From: Cristatella mucedo
Lineage: Eukaryota > Bryozoa > Phylactolaemata > Cristatellidae
DNA: 64,000 nt
NCBI GenBank assembly: GCA_009760855.2
Contig: WPIO01000027.1
Coordinates: forward strand, 2,093,501 to 2,157,500
Reading direction: 5' to 3'
Positions 45,071 to 57,985 of the stretch are shown here, one piece after another. Under the pieces are notes generated by a model that was not told the origin of the DNA, made no database searches, and was given only the letters and a program-made list of their open reading frames with translations. The first letter of the stretch is position 1. Every line of letters starts with the position of its first letter. Both the position numbers and the translations under genes were made by a program.

Positions 45071-46563
45071 CGATCTTACTTTCGAATGTGCTCTGCTAAC
45101 ACGTCCTGACTGCGAGGCACTGGTGCAGAGCGAAATATCAAATTTGCTTATGTCTGCAAAAAAAAAAGTAGAGCTGCAGAGCCATGCCGTGCCTTGCCGT
45201 CGGTGCGCGGATTTGGGTTCGGCTTTTAGTGGAACTACCCTATTTTAAATGGGGGTTGAAAGCCAGCGGAGGACCTTTTAATCTACTCATGAGTCTGCTT
45301 TTGAATGGGTCCAGCAGGCTAGAGGGAAGCTACAGAGATAAACGAGGAGAGACCTGGCCAAAGCGCTTCACTTTGGTGCCAGTTATTTGGAAACCCCTGA
45401 CTTTGGAATAGCCAAGAAAATTTTGAATCAAAACCGCTTTCATTCACTCGGAAATAGGCTTAACTTATAAAAACTAACCGTAGCAACTGGGCAAGAGATC
45501 TCTAAGTTCATAACCCTTATAGTTAGGTACTGCAGTCCCGATAAATACGGAGCAGTTTTTGTGTACGCAGAATATGTAAGAGTTCAAACCGACAGCTTCA
45601 ACGTGACCACCTAATGTTTTCTAGGCAGTAAGTTGTGATTACTTTGGACATGTATAGGCCATGTTAGTTATTGAATTTCCTAATCAATAGGACGAGAACT
45701 GGAATAAGGAAGCTGCCTCCACAAGACCTCCGATATAGCAGGTCAAGTAGTAAAGCACATTTACTCTTGGCTGGCAAAGCTTTTAGGCAAGAAAATTCAC
45801 TCTTTACCCTAACACTTTCTGTGGCTCCCGGTGGCATGCGCGAAAGATAAGGGCTTAGTTACTCCCTGTATACATTCCTCGCTATCAGCCTGCTCTGCCG
45901 TCGATCTAAGGCAATGCGGTCCACTGGCCAGAGGCACCTCAAGCGCTTCCTCTTCAGCCCACTTCATCCAATGGCCGCTCGCTTTCGCGCGAATGACGTT
46001 ATGCTTAAGGGAGTGGGTGCGCCAGGCTGACTGATGGGCTAACTGATGAGTGCTTGGGCGCAAGTATCCTTGGTTCGGCGTCAGCGAGACGTAGCGTGTG
46101 CAAGCCGCAGTGGGCGGCGTTTCGCAGTTATCTGGAGCCGTGTCGTGCAGATTGAGGTTGGGTGTCGTACTCTCTCCAGCTACAATTTACCTGCGCGCAA
46201 TCTTTCTCAACTGCTGACCAAGAATCCTTTTCACCTAGCAACTGCAGATGAAGGCTATTTAATTGAGATGCGGCGTACTTTGTGGACTAAAATGAAAAGC
46301 TTCTATCCAGCAAGAGGCCAATCGGTCGTGAGGAAGGCGCTCAACGGCTGGTCCACGCATCTGGCATTTATTTCAGCCTGGGGGCAGAGGCTCTGAAGCA
46401 CGAGACAGCACGGGTAGCAAGCTCGAAAAAACAGCCGCTCACCTACGACGACTAAAGCGGGTGCGCGAGCTCCAAAAAAGATGGCCACCTCTACTTATTC
46501 GCCACGTCTTACCAAGCATCACTCGGCGGGCGATCTTGATCGCCGCTCTGCTGTTCAGTAGGT
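45071..46563. other. Intergenic, unassigned
   Basis: A second moderately GC-rich stretch lies at about 45820-46530. No gene recognised. Confidence 0.4.
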
Positions 46564-46679
46564 CATTTGGCTAGAATATCTATTGCATATCACTTTGCAG
46601 CAAGTGTAAAGCGCCTAGAAAGAGATTAAGTTCTCTGAGGGCGCTTTATCAAGTGCAATATTATTATTATTATTATTAG
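46564..46679 (+). mobile_element. LINE-B tail only
   Basis: Only the terminal part remains: ttgcagcaagtgtaaagcgc, ctagaaagagattaag, gggcgctttatcaagtgc and ATT repeats. It is an extremely truncated insertion about 1 kb upstream of the gene 2 start. Confidence 0.85.
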
Positions 46680-46689
46680 AATAAAAAAC

Positions 46690-47631
46690 AGCTACGTGCG
46701 CGCTCGGCGCACGCAACCTCGTGACCCCGGCTCTCGAGGAGGGCGGCATTCCGCTTTTATTTCTAAAGCTCGTCGGGTCTTGCGCTTATTCTGCTGTTTC
46801 TGGCTCTGCAATTTGCCTTGTGCATGTCATTGCTGTGTGCCCGATCGACTAGCTTCGGCCGAACTACTCCGAAGCCAGAGTTTCCTAAGCCAAGCATTGG
46901 ACTTTATTTTACGAGCGCAGCACCAGTAGCCCCCCTTCCTTCGGCGCCTCTCGTCTCCCTTCATCTTTGTCACTTCAAAATCTATCAGTTACAAGAGCTG
47001 TGTGACTCCGAGTCGCCTTCTATCAGAACGAGGCTCACTAAGATACTGCGTACGCGTAAGAGAGAAGAGACAGAAAGAGCCAGAGCTGTGTCAACGGGAT
47101 TTTTTTAATGCACTGCTATTGTGTGGCATTAGTTTTATAAGCCTTTCGAGCTCGCTTTTTCGTGCCGGCATTCGGAATCCGAGCTCTACTTGACATACAA
47201 TTGAGAGCTTTCTGTGAAGTCGGCGCCTGCCTGGCCGCAATGGCAATGGCCGCTCTGCGTTACTTGCCCGACGGCGCATTAATGGCCGTCTTTCACAGCA
47301 GGGTCGTCGGTCGCTGGCACGCCCAGTCGCTAATGCGTTCCGATCGGCGACAGCTTATCTATCTAGAGTCGCCGCTCCTCCTGACCGACGCCCGCAATCG
47401 AGCAATCGTCAGCTGAATAATTCTTTGGAGAGCTGACGTTATCTTCGGGCGTCGTCAGATCGACCGTCGTCTTTTATCTGCGCTCATTTCGCGCTACTAC
47501 CTAGTCGTCCAGTCGCCATCTCTTCTCACTGCCGACTCAGACGGAGCTCCGCGGTGCAGCGCCGGAGGAGACGCTAAACCGAAAGACCGAACAGCACCAG
47601 CCTCGAACCAGCCGCACGACCAGGCGACTAA
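46690..47631 (+). promoter_or_regulatory. CpG-rich upstream region of gene 2, candidate promoter/5' UTR
   Basis: CpG-rich sequence directly precedes the candidate first exon, in contrast to the AT-rich intron after it. I see no convincing TATA box. The transcription start cannot be placed. Frames in this block have no domain. Confidence 0.35.
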
Positions 47632-47698
47632 ATGGCTTCACCGTTTCGGTGTGCGGATTCTAAGAGAGCTCGGCTGTCTCTTCTCGTTCACACTATCG
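47632..47698 (+). CDS. Gene 2, first exon, start codon and signal peptide (part 1)
   Basis: An ATG directly follows an in-frame TAA (47629-47631), which fixes the start. Twenty-two codons encode a basic n-region (SKRAR) followed by LSLLVHTI. A consensus gtgagt donor follows in phase 1. Spliced to the repeat exon at 53460, also phase 1, the hydrophobic run continues as VAAILV, giving a plausible split signal peptide and then a Ser/Thr/Asn-rich stalk. The link over a 5.8-kb intron is inferred from phase, strand, signal-peptide logic and the CpG-rich upstream region. No transcript evidence is available. Confidence 0.5.
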
Positions 47699-49964
47699 GT
47701 GAGTGACGATTAGTCGCTGCCAGATGCCGCCATCCCCCAGCGGTCGGGTCTCACTGAGTGAACGCGTTCGCCCTGTCTTTTGCCGAGTCCGAGCGCAAAA
47801 TGAATGACAGAATACCTCTGCCAACGCTGACCATTAGTCGGCGAGTCATGCCGACAAATATAACTATATTTATTGGCATGGCTACCTATAGTGAGGCTTT
47901 ACGTGGATGGGTGCCGAGCTAACAGAGCTTCGGGGAGCCGAACTTGGATAGTTTTTTGTTTCCAAGTTATTTATTATTAGTTATCAGAACCGAGGCCACA
48001 TTGAATCTTAAAATCAGTGAAGCTATCATATACGGATTTTCTTTTCTGCGGGTCCTTGCTCACCTCAATTTAAAATCGTGGCGTCGCACAGCCAGCCGGT
48101 GGGGGGGTGGGGGTGCGGAGGCACTTGCCTCGTTAGTCTAGTTAGTCTAGTGCGCGCCACCTAATTCCGACATCTCTCAACGGATAGAATTGAGGAGGCA
48201 GCGTAGAAAAGACCACTGTGCCATTTGTTATCCTGGGCTGTGGCTACGTAGCCACAAAACAGCAGACACAAAATGATTGAAGCAGTCGTCCAGTCATCAG
48301 CCTCGGTCTTGATCATGAAAATGCCATGTCATTTTTTTACCCTAGTCTCTTTGGCCTCAAACCTTTTAATATGCACAGCACCCCGACAAAAGTGGTGCTC
48401 AATGAAAGCAGGCTAAAAAAGCGCACAGACAAAAGCGCTCAGTGCTGGTGAGCCAGATAATAGTGCACTCAGCAAAAGTACGCAACTATGATACTATTTT
48501 TAAGTATGCGATTTAATTGATTCATCGTTAAATTGATTTAATTGATTATGCAAGTAATAATGTCCAGATGCGTCATGAATTATTAATGCAAACTCTGAAT
48601 CCCGCAAATATCGTGTCAGATTTGGAGAAAACCCTGAGAATACCCGTTCAACCATCTATTCTGGAGCGTAGCTAGTTGGATGGTTTTTTAATTTCGGACA
48701 AAAACTTTGGTGCAAGGTTTAAAATTTCTATCTTGCAACAGAATACCGTGACGACGGAAATCTGAAAGATGAATTAGTTTCCATGTCACTCTACCCTACA
48801 ACCAAAGCTAGTTTCTAGCACTATCTTTCAATTTATTATACTGAAGCTTTTGAAAGAGCTGGAAACGGATGGACGTGGGCAGCCTAGAGCTATCGGGTGA
48901 TAACATTTGTGTGTTTATATTTTTTGGTCGTGTGTTTATATGTTCCTGTTTATATTCCTTTAATTGATTCAGTGCAGAATATGGATATCATGGCTGGTCA
49001 TTTCCTCATCGCTGAGTCATGTTACGAGTCACTGTTGGGTCGATTACATGTGCAGCCTTAATAGTGTGCATAGTCACGGGGGGGGGGGGCACAGCTACAT
49101 GGACAACGTAGAACAAAGTAATCTCGAGAAAGATGTCTTCATTACATAGTAGCACTAGTCCTGGCAACAGTGCTGACGCTCAGCGCCTCTACTCCACACA
49201 ACATGCTTAGGCGGACCGCATTGCAGCCCAACGCCGCGTTCAGATATCAGCAATAGGTAAAGTGCTGCCCATCTTAGGTCCCAGGATAATGACGAGTGGG
49301 CGGCGATCGGTAAGTAGAAGGAAACGAATAAATGTAAACGAAAAGGAGTACTACGAAGATCAGCAAAGTTATTTTTGCTCGTACGCAGAAAAACATGGGC
49401 AGCCATGCCATGGGCTGTTCTTGTGCATCAGCCAGTTCCTGATACAAAACGGGGTCCACTGCACTGGATAAATCGACATAAGCCTAGCAAAGCATCTCGC
49501 TGCGTCTGTTAACTGCCAGCACGCTTTCTGAACTCACCGTATCCTTAAGAGATTAAAATACGTGTTAGCAAGCAACTGTCAATTGCTCTCCACTTGGTCT
49601 TGGGACCAATTCGTACAAGGATTGCAATACCAGCCTCCGGCAACTCCAAGCTCAATGAGAACCTTTGCCTAACTTCTTCGTAATACCGCCAGGTATCTTA
49701 TAGGATCTTCACCGTGACTCTACATTAATTTGTATCATGTATGCTTCTAAAAAACGACCCTGCTTATTATTAAGTGTGATGTAGCCATTATTCAATACCT
49801 ACTGGCGTATCTTCTTTGGCGGGCCAGTGAGAACCTCTCTCTATCCTGCGCTTGCCCTATCAGCGGCTCCGCAGTCAAAGCTACCAACCGTGAGTTTAAT
49901 GCCCCTCTTAGCACTCATCTTGGTAATAGCTCTCTCGCTATGGCTCACCATGGAGTAAAAAGGA
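47699..49964. other. Gene 2 first intron, left part
   Basis: It contains G-rich tracts (near 48101 and a G11-12 run near 49080). A minus-strand frame at 49274-49459 contains YVDLSSAVDPVLYQEL-like sequence that faintly recalls RT motif A. Nothing else recognised. Confidence 0.45.
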
Positions 49965-50470
49965 GAATGCTCCAGCCTATCTTTGAGATATACTACCCCA
50001 TCAGGCAAAGCATCGTACCACTCGCTTTTCGGAATCCAACAGTCTAGAAATACCTCGTACAAACCTTAAATCCTTTGGAGACCGTGCATTTAGCTCGTAT
50101 GCTCTCACAGCCTGGAACTCCCTCCCGACCTGCATCAGAACATCCCCTGACCTGACCACATTTAAAAGAAACTTGAAAACATACCTATTTAGGACAGCAT
50201 TTAGTGGGTCCTTGTGATTCGTCCTCGATGTGCTTATGCGTGCTGACACTGTTCATGCTGCCACTAACCACATTTGCATGCTGACCCAGTGCATGTAACC
50301 CCTAACCATGTTATTCATTTTGTTTGTTTTTCAAGCATGATTTTACTTACTATTCTATTGCGTATCACTTTGCAGCAAATGTAAAGCGCCTAGAAAGAGA
50401 TTAAGTTCTCTGAGGGCGCTTTATCAAGTGCAATATTATTATTGTTATTATTATTATTATTATTATTAAT
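49965..50470 (+). mobile_element. LINE-B 3' fragment
   Basis: It begins near the LSDILPHQAKHRTTR equivalent, continues through a decayed AWNSLPTCI and the 3' UTR, and ends gcgctttatcaagtgcaat with a long ATT run. Confidence 0.85.
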
Positions 50471-50689
50471 GCATGCCATTACTGAGGTTACCAAAAGTCG
50501 AGTGGTACCTGGATCGCCGCCCCTGCTCCATTCTGCTTACCATGCAGGCTACTTAGCCAAACTCATGCAGTTTACCGCTTCGCTTACGGGCACCAGACCA
50601 CCAGTTACGGGCACCATCTACCTGGACCTGCTGTCACAGTTGGCCGGCAGTGCTACAGGTGTTCTCTGCATCCCCGATCCTCCTAATCG
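50471..50689. other. Gene 2 intron, no recognised content
   Basis: Nothing assigned. Confidence 0.4.
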
Positions 50690-52170
50690 ACCTCCCAGAG
50701 GTGTGAGACAGACTCTTAAAACTACGCCAGTTAAATGACCGCTCGCGACAAACCAAATGACTATTTATCCGCGACCAGGTTGTTCGGGAGTATCTCAAAG
50801 CGATTCTGCTGACCGAGACATGGATGTCATCCTGCTCTACGGCTGCATATCTGATACCACCCACAAGGCTCCCATCCTTTCAGATCATACGGTCAGACTT
50901 GGTAGTTTGCAGGATTTCTGTCGTCCCTCGTAAATCGCTTATCTACATCTCAGTGTTTGACACAAATATTAGGATATCTTATGTGAACGATTGTTAACAA
51001 CAACCAGTCTGTTATATGAGGCACTGGTGTGGTTCGAATTGCTCTTATAAAATAGAGTTTCGTCTGTGTCGTGTGTCAGTCGGACGAAGCAGACCAGTCA
51101 CCTGTGAAGTCCCACAAGGGTCTGTCCTTGATCCTTTACTATATTCTACTTATATTGATCCCCTGAAAAATATCATTGAGGACCGTAAGATTTACTAAAA
51201 CTTCTAGATTGGCTACACCCATCTGGATTTATTATTCCAAAAAGCTGGACTATGCAGCAACGACAGACAAACTGGACTCTTACCGTTCAGCAAGTTGATC
51301 TTCTTTGGCAGCCTATTTCCTTAAATTAAACTGCAAGACAACCTAGCTGCTATTCATTTGATACCCCAAACGTGAGCAGGCCTCTGAGTTTTTTCTCTTA
51401 TGATTGGTGATGCTGTCGTGCAACCCTCACCACGTACTAGAAATGTAGTTGTAGGCTTTGATAAATCCTAAAATGTTAAGAGATGTATCAAGAAAAAACA
51501 CTTCCGAAGTGAGTTATCACAATTATCACTGTCCAAGATTAACGAATGTCTACTGCGGCGTTAATATAAAAACCTGTTTATTTACCTAGCTCACTGCTTA
51601 TGCCAGTGCTAGACTAAAGCTCACTTGGATACAAAAAAGCCAATAAGCTTCTGATTCCAGTGATAGGTGGCTGCAAGATAATCTAAAAACACGTGAGATT
51701 CAGCAATGTGTCTCCAGTGTTAAAGGAATGGCGATTGCTTCCAGTTAATTAAGAGCTATGCAGTAAAATTCACACGCACAATAAACCCCTATGGTATGGC
51801 TCCGTATCTCTAGATGAGCTGCTGCGCCAGGATTAGCCTCCTCGTGCCCTGAGGTTCCATGTGAGCAATAAATTAGCTGTCCAATGCCAATGCTTAACGA
51901 CCATTGATATCAGAAACATTTGCTCGGAAGTTCCTAGCCTTTAAGATTCGTGTGCGCAATTCTAATGCAACGACATCTACACTCCTGCTATGGACTGTGA
52001 CACATAATTTTTTGCGATCCTGAGCTACTACTTCCGTGCTGCTCACTTGCGACTGCCTTCCTGACTCGGATATGTATCCCACTTTCTCTTCTTTTGCGTG
52101 AGATTAAGTCTCCTGGGCAACGAATGCACACTGAAAGCTGTGTTGGATTGAGTATTAGGTAGAAAACTTC
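50690..52170 (+). mobile_element. Old LINE-A copy with large internal loss
   Basis: The first part matches the endonuclease start (atccgcgaccaggttgttcg, gaccgagacatggatgtc, i.e. LLTETWM). It then jumps to RT (VTCEVPQGSVLDPLLYSTY at about 51095-51160), followed by decayed C-terminal sequence. It ends near 52160 after a UTR-like attaagtctcctgggcaacg. Stops are frequent. Confidence 0.7.
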
Positions 52171-53176
52171 CATGCCTAGCTTATATTGTAATCTTTGTGG
52201 CTTCGGTAAGTTACAGATACAGATAGGTTACATCGGCATTAACATATCTATAAGTCATTTAAGGTCAGTTGAACATACCGTTTCGGGTAACCACTGCTTC
52301 CTTATTTACATAACTTCAACAGGTTATTCATATTTAAAATTCCCAATTTTGACGGTGAAATAGCTACTTCAGCTTTCAGAAGCTAATATTCCTTGATCAA
52401 TATGTGCCTTTCTAAGATAATTTCGATAGCCGTATTTCAGGCATATTGCTCATCGATGTAATCTAAAATATGGAGGCTAGCCAAAAATGGTCGCTGAGGG
52501 TCTAGAAGTATTAGAGATACCTAGTATTCAGGCACCAATTCAGGCGCTAAATGTTTCGAAAATTGTACTGGTTTTTTAACTTGTGATATATCGCTCCTAG
52601 TAGAGACAGCAAAAGTGACCGCTCTGGTCCTTGCCGATACAAAAAAGATAGCAGTGGATCTACAGCCTAGAATTTCGGCTCAAGTCACTTACGATGCATG
52701 AATGCATGCAGGTTTGCCGCTGATAGCTAAGTACAGCAGGTGCGAACGCCCATTCCATAATAAAAAGTCCAGATCAGAACTTGGAGCATGAGAACTTAAA
52801 GCATTAGACAAGATTTCATAGCATGGGCCATGGCGTTGTATTACTGTGTAAATCTTTGACCAAAGACAACATAGTGATCATCATAAAAGGCCTTCAGTTC
52901 ATTTTGATTAAATAGTAGTTTGGATATATCGCGTTCATAATTTTCCTAATTTAAATACGGTGAACCATGTCAATTGTGATTATAATCTAATCGACTTAGA
53001 ATGTGTGCGTTCACTTGGGTCTGTATATCCTCATTTTCAGTCATCTTGAAGTGCCTAAAAAATTGATCCCAGTGCGGTATGAAAATAAATATCACCATAA
53101 GAATGATGTATACCGCTGCTTGTACGACAAAAATGGCAGAAAATAAGACGATGCCTTAGGCTATATGAAGCAAACT

Positions 53177-53264
<88 letters not shown>

Positions 53265-53459
53265 ATCACTGCTCCAGGAACCCCAATGTGACATAATTCT
53301 TTATGGCTCTGTAATCCTTTGCTGCCGAGTTAGGGCTTTCCTTACACTTTTATCTATCCCTGTTTCTAAGCCGTCTTTAAGAAATACGTACGATATTAAT
53401 GATGCTATTGCATTCTTTAAAATAAAAGTATTAAGTAATAGTGTCCTTTCGTTTTACAG
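52171..53459. other. Gene 2 first intron, right part, with (TA)n
   Basis: A long TA microsatellite occupies about 53178-53263. The rest is unassigned. It ends with the pyrimidine-rich acceptor cctttcgttttacag. Confidence 0.7.
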
Positions 53460-56195
53460 TTGCAGCTATTTTAGTTGATGGCACTTTGATGCAATCCAGC
53501 AATGAAACCGAGACAGCAAACACCTTTACCATAGAGACAAGCCCAAACGAAACCATCACTTTCCAGACGACGCTTCAAGAAGCCAGCACTGAAGAGACAA
53601 CAAGCACAGCAGCAATGACCACCGAGGCAAGCACTGAAGAGACATCGACCACAGCTGCTGTGACCGATGAGGCAAGCACTGAAGTGCCATTGACCACAGC
53701 AGCAGTGACCACCGAGGCAAGCACTGAAGACACATCGACCACAGCAGCAGTGACCACCGAGGCAAGCACTGAAGACACATCGACTACAGCAGCAGTGAAC
53801 ACCGAGGCAGGCACTGGAGTGCCATCGACCACGGCAGCAATGACCGACGAGGCAAGCACTGAAGACACATCGACCACAGCAGCAGTGACCACCGAGGCAA
53901 GCACTGAAGACACATCGACCACAGCAGCAGTGACCACCGAGGCAGGCACTGAAGTGCCATCGACCACAGCAGCAGTGACCACCGAGGCAAGCACTGAAGT
54001 GCCATCGACCACAGCAGCAGTGACCGACGAGGCAAGCACTGAAGACACATCGACCACAGCAGCAGTGACCACCGAGGCAAGCACTGAAGACACATCGACC
54101 ACAGCAGCAGTGACCGATGAGGCAAGCACTGAAGAGACATCGACAACGGCAGCAGTGACCACCGAGGCAAGCACTGAAGACACATCGACCACAGCAGCAG
54201 TGACCACCGAGGCAAGCACTGAAGTGCCATCGACCACAGCAGCAGTGACCACCGAGGCAAGCACTGAAGACACATCGACTACAGCAGCAGTGACCACCGA
54301 GGCAAGCACTGAAGACACATCGACCACAGCAGCCGTGACCACCGAGGCAAGCACTAAAGACACATCGACCACAGCAGCAGTAACCACTGAGGCAAGCACT
54401 GAAGTGCCATCGACCACAGCAGCAGTGACCAATGAGGCAAGCACTGAAGTGCCATCGACCACTGCAGCAATGACCACCGAGGCAAGCACTGAGGAGACAT
54501 CGACCACAGCAGCAGTGACCACCGAGGCAAGCACTGAAGAGACATCGACCACAGCTGCTGTGACCGATGAGGCAAGCACTGAAGTGCCATTGACCACAGC
54601 AGCAGTGACCACCGAGGCAAGCACTGAAGACACATCGACCACAGCAGCAGTGACCACCGAGGCAAGCACTGAAGACACATCGACTACAGCAGCAGTGAAC
54701 ACCGAGGCAGGCACTGGAGTGCCATCGACCACGGCAGCAATGACCGACGAGGCAAGCACTGAAGACACATCGACCACAGCAGCAGTGACCACCGAGGCAA
54801 GCACTGAAGACACATCGACCACGGCAGCAGTGACCACCGAGGCAAGCACTGAAGTGTCATCGACCACAGCAGCAGTGACCGATGAGGCAAGCACTGAAAA
54901 GACATCAACAACGGCAGCAGTGACCACCGAGGCAAGCACTGAAGACACATCGACCACAGCAGCAGTGACCACCGAGGCAGGCACTGAAGTGCCATCGACC
55001 ACAGCAGCAGTGACCACCGAGGAAAGCACTGAAGTGCCATCGACCACAGCAGCAGTGACCACCGAGGCAAGCACTGAAGTGCCATCGACCACAGCAGCAG
55101 TGACCACCGAGGCAAGCACTGAAGATACATCGACTACAGCAGCAGTGACCACCGAGGCAAGCACTGAAGACACATCGACCACAGCAGCAGTGACCACCGA
55201 GGCAAGCACTGAAGTGCCATCGACCACAGCAGCAGTGACCGATGAGGCAAGCACTGAAGACACATCGACCACAGCAGCAGTGACCACCGAGGCAAGCACT
55301 GAAGACACATCGACCACAGCAGCAGTGACCACCGAGGCAGGCACTGAAGTGCCATCGACCACAGCAGCAGTGACCACCGAGGCAAGCACTGAAGTGCCAT
55401 CGACCACAGCAGCAGTGACCGACGAGGCAAGCACTGAAGACACATCGACCACAGCAGCAGTGACCACCGAGGCAAGCACTGAAGACACATCGACCACAGC
55501 AGCAGTGACCGATGAGGCAAGCACTGAAGAGACATCGACAACGGCAGCAGTGACCACCGAGGCAAGCACTGAAGACACATCGACCACAGCAGCAGTGACC
55601 ACCGAGGCAAGCACTGAAGTGCCATCGACCACAGCAGCAGTGACCACCGAGGCAAGCACTGAAGACACATCGACTACAGCAGCAGTGACCACCGAGGCAA
55701 GCACTGAAGACACATCGACCACAGCAGCCGTGACCACCGAGGCAAGCACTAAAGACACATCGACCACAGCAGCAGTAACCACTGAGGCAAGCACTGAAGT
55801 GCCATCGACCACAGCAGCAGTGACCAATGAGGCAAGCACTGAAGTGCCATCGACCACTGCAGCAATGACCACCGAGGCAAGCACTGAGGAGACATCGACC
55901 ACAGCAGCAGTGACCACCGAGGCAAGCACTGAAGACACATCGACCACAGCAGCAGTGACCACCGAGGCAAGCACTGAAGTGCCATCAACCACTGCAGCAG
56001 TGACCACCGAGGCAAGCACTGAGGAGGCATCGACCACAGCAGCATTGACCGATGAGGCAAGCACAAGAGTGCCATCGACCACGGCAGCAGTGACCACCGA
56101 GGCAAGTACGGAAGAGACATCAACCATGGCAGCAGTGACCAACGAGACAAGCACTGAAAAGACAACGACACAAGCTAAACCTTATGAGCTAAGTG
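53460..56195 (+). CDS. Gene 2, mucin-like Thr/Ser repeat exon
   Basis: This large symmetric (phase 1 to phase 1) exon of 911 full codons starts after cctttcgttttacag and ends at a gtacgt donor. After the end of the signal peptide and about 35 residues with NET/NETI glycosylation sites, some 58 copies of a 15-residue, 45-bp unit follow, consensus ASTEDTSTTAAVTTE. Common variants carry EVPSTTAAV or EETSTTAAV and DEA. The unit sequences are nearly identical, so the array is young. Blocks of units are themselves duplicated with offsets of 900 and 1395 bp. The Thr/Ser/Ala/Glu composition without Cys is typical of an O-glycosylated mucin stalk. The unit differs in length and sequence from that of gene 1, although the exon phases are the same. 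Confidence 0.85.
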
Positions 56196-57902
56196 GTACG
56201 TCAAACATTTTTGCTGTGCTTGGTTTGCTTGGAAATGGGGTAATATTTTGAAGTGCCATGAATGCAATGCCTGTGGCATAGCTTTTCACTTTGAATTTCA
56301 TTCCTGTGCACACATTTAACTAAAATTTGGAAATATTTGCACACACGCAATATTCATTGAATTATACTGTTTTACTATTCTCTGAATACCGCTGCCAATA
56401 CTGCTTTCAAAGTGATTTATAAGTCTGGTAAAATAGTGCTTTCGAGTAAATCAAGCTCGTTTTGTCTAGGCATGCTGGCATGAGTATTTCTAGTCTTAAC
56501 GACAAGGGGACCTTAAGATCAGCAAATGTTAATACAAAGTGAATGATTACTTCATACTCTTTTTAGGTCTGCTAAACCCATAGCTCATATGGCGAACTTA
56601 GTGCAGTTTATTGTTGAGCCTAGCTAGCCTACTCGGCTAGCTGTAGGTTGTCCTACTAGCTCATCTTCTCCAGACGAGGCACTCAGTGATTCCAAGGGTA
56701 CCTACAAAATATTGTCGTCGATTAATTATTTGATTTTGAATAGCACTGCTGTATCGATCTCCAAATCCTAATATCGCTTAACAGTTTTGTAGGTGAGCTG
56801 CGATGGCTCTCTATAGGTGAGCTTATACAAGAAGACTGTTTTACTGGGACTACTAGAGCTAGCTACGTATTAGTTGACTCTAGTCTTATTTTGCTGGGTC
56901 ATTAGCCTTAGCCTAATTGCATCCCGTGTCCTCTCATGACGCCATGGTAAGTGTACGGCTCTTTCAATTGCAGACAGTAAATTTAAGAGTCTCTGTTCTG
57001 CATGTCGCTAAACCACTTTGGCATTTTTGAGCAGCGAGGATAGCTCCCATCTGCTCTGACTACTGAATTGCCTACTCACCTACAGCCCCTCCTGCTATGT
57101 CTACACTAAATGGCACCATGAGGCCAGGTATTACACCACCCTCTCTTCGGACTGGCGGACGGCTAGCTGAGCATCAAGCCAACCTGAAATCTTTTTGAAG
57201 CAGTTTCTTTGAATCTTGCTCTCCCAAATCCTAAACTCACTTCTCCCCAACGTCACGACCTATCCTGACTTGACCAAATTAAAAACAAGCTAATTTGTTC
57301 CGAAACAAATTTGCTGGGTTATTGTGATTTGTGCTTCATGTGCATATGCATACTCATCATGAGAGTCTTAACACTAACCGTATTAGGCATGCTGACACAG
57401 TACATTTAACGACTAACCATGTAGTCCCACCTTCCTTACAGTACAGTATATGTAAAGTGCCTAAAAAGGTAATAATTTTTCTTAAGGTGTTTATGCAGAT
57501 GTATTTCCGCTATTGTTATCAAATATATTACCCAAAATAGAAAGATTAAATTAAATTGAATCTTTTTAATTATTGACTGCACACACTCATCGTTTATCAA
57601 GACATGCTTAATAAACTGCAGTTGATTTTTCTCAAAGGGAAAGTACTATAGCTAACTCTAATTAAGAGCATTCGTGTGGAAACAGAATATATAGACATTC
57701 TTATTAGTCATTTATTTAGAAATTCAAAGTCTACTTTTTTCCATAGCTGCTGAATGTCTGGTTGTTTTTAAGTTGGTAATAGTGTTACAGAAGTATTGTT
57801 CTTAAGTTGTTACTAGTGTTATAACAGTATCAGACCAGTCGCCGCTATTTCAATAATTGCTGTGGTTTCATATATTGATCACGAGCGTATTGTACATTTC
57901 AG
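56196..57902. other. Gene 2 second intron
   Basis: A 1.7-kb intron with gtacgt at its start and gtacatttcag at its end. It carries a decayed LINE-B fragment; nothing else recognised. Confidence 0.75.
57175..57520 (+). mobile_element. Decayed LINE-B 3' fragment in the gene 2 intron
   Basis: Ordered weak matches include cctgacttgaccaaattaaa, tgggttattgtgatttgtgc, gcatgctgacacagtac and tgtaaagtgcctaaaaagg. The ATT tail is lost. Confidence 0.6.
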
Positions 57903-57985
57903 GAAACATCACATTCAATATAAACTATACATTCGTAGAAGATAAGGATGTCGCTAAAAAATTTGTGAAAGCTGTTAAAAGTTCT
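57903..57985 (+). CDS. Gene 2, SEA domain first exon
   Basis: This exon of 83 nt, phase 1 to phase 0, follows gtacatttcag and ends at gtaagt. It encodes NITFNINYTFVEDKDVA, then KKFVKAVKSS: an N-glycosylation site (NIT), a beta strand and an amphipathic helix. Length, phases and pattern equal those of the gene 1 exon at 23480-23562, and both end in the residues SS before the donor. Confidence 0.85.

Noticed and set aside
53575-56154. An 859-codon open frame on the minus strand across the gene 2 array, plus several shorter LLLWSM-type frames
   Set aside because: The repeat unit is 45 bp, a multiple of three, so any stop-free frame stays open through the whole array. The mucin reading has exon borders, phases and a paralog; the antisense ones have none.
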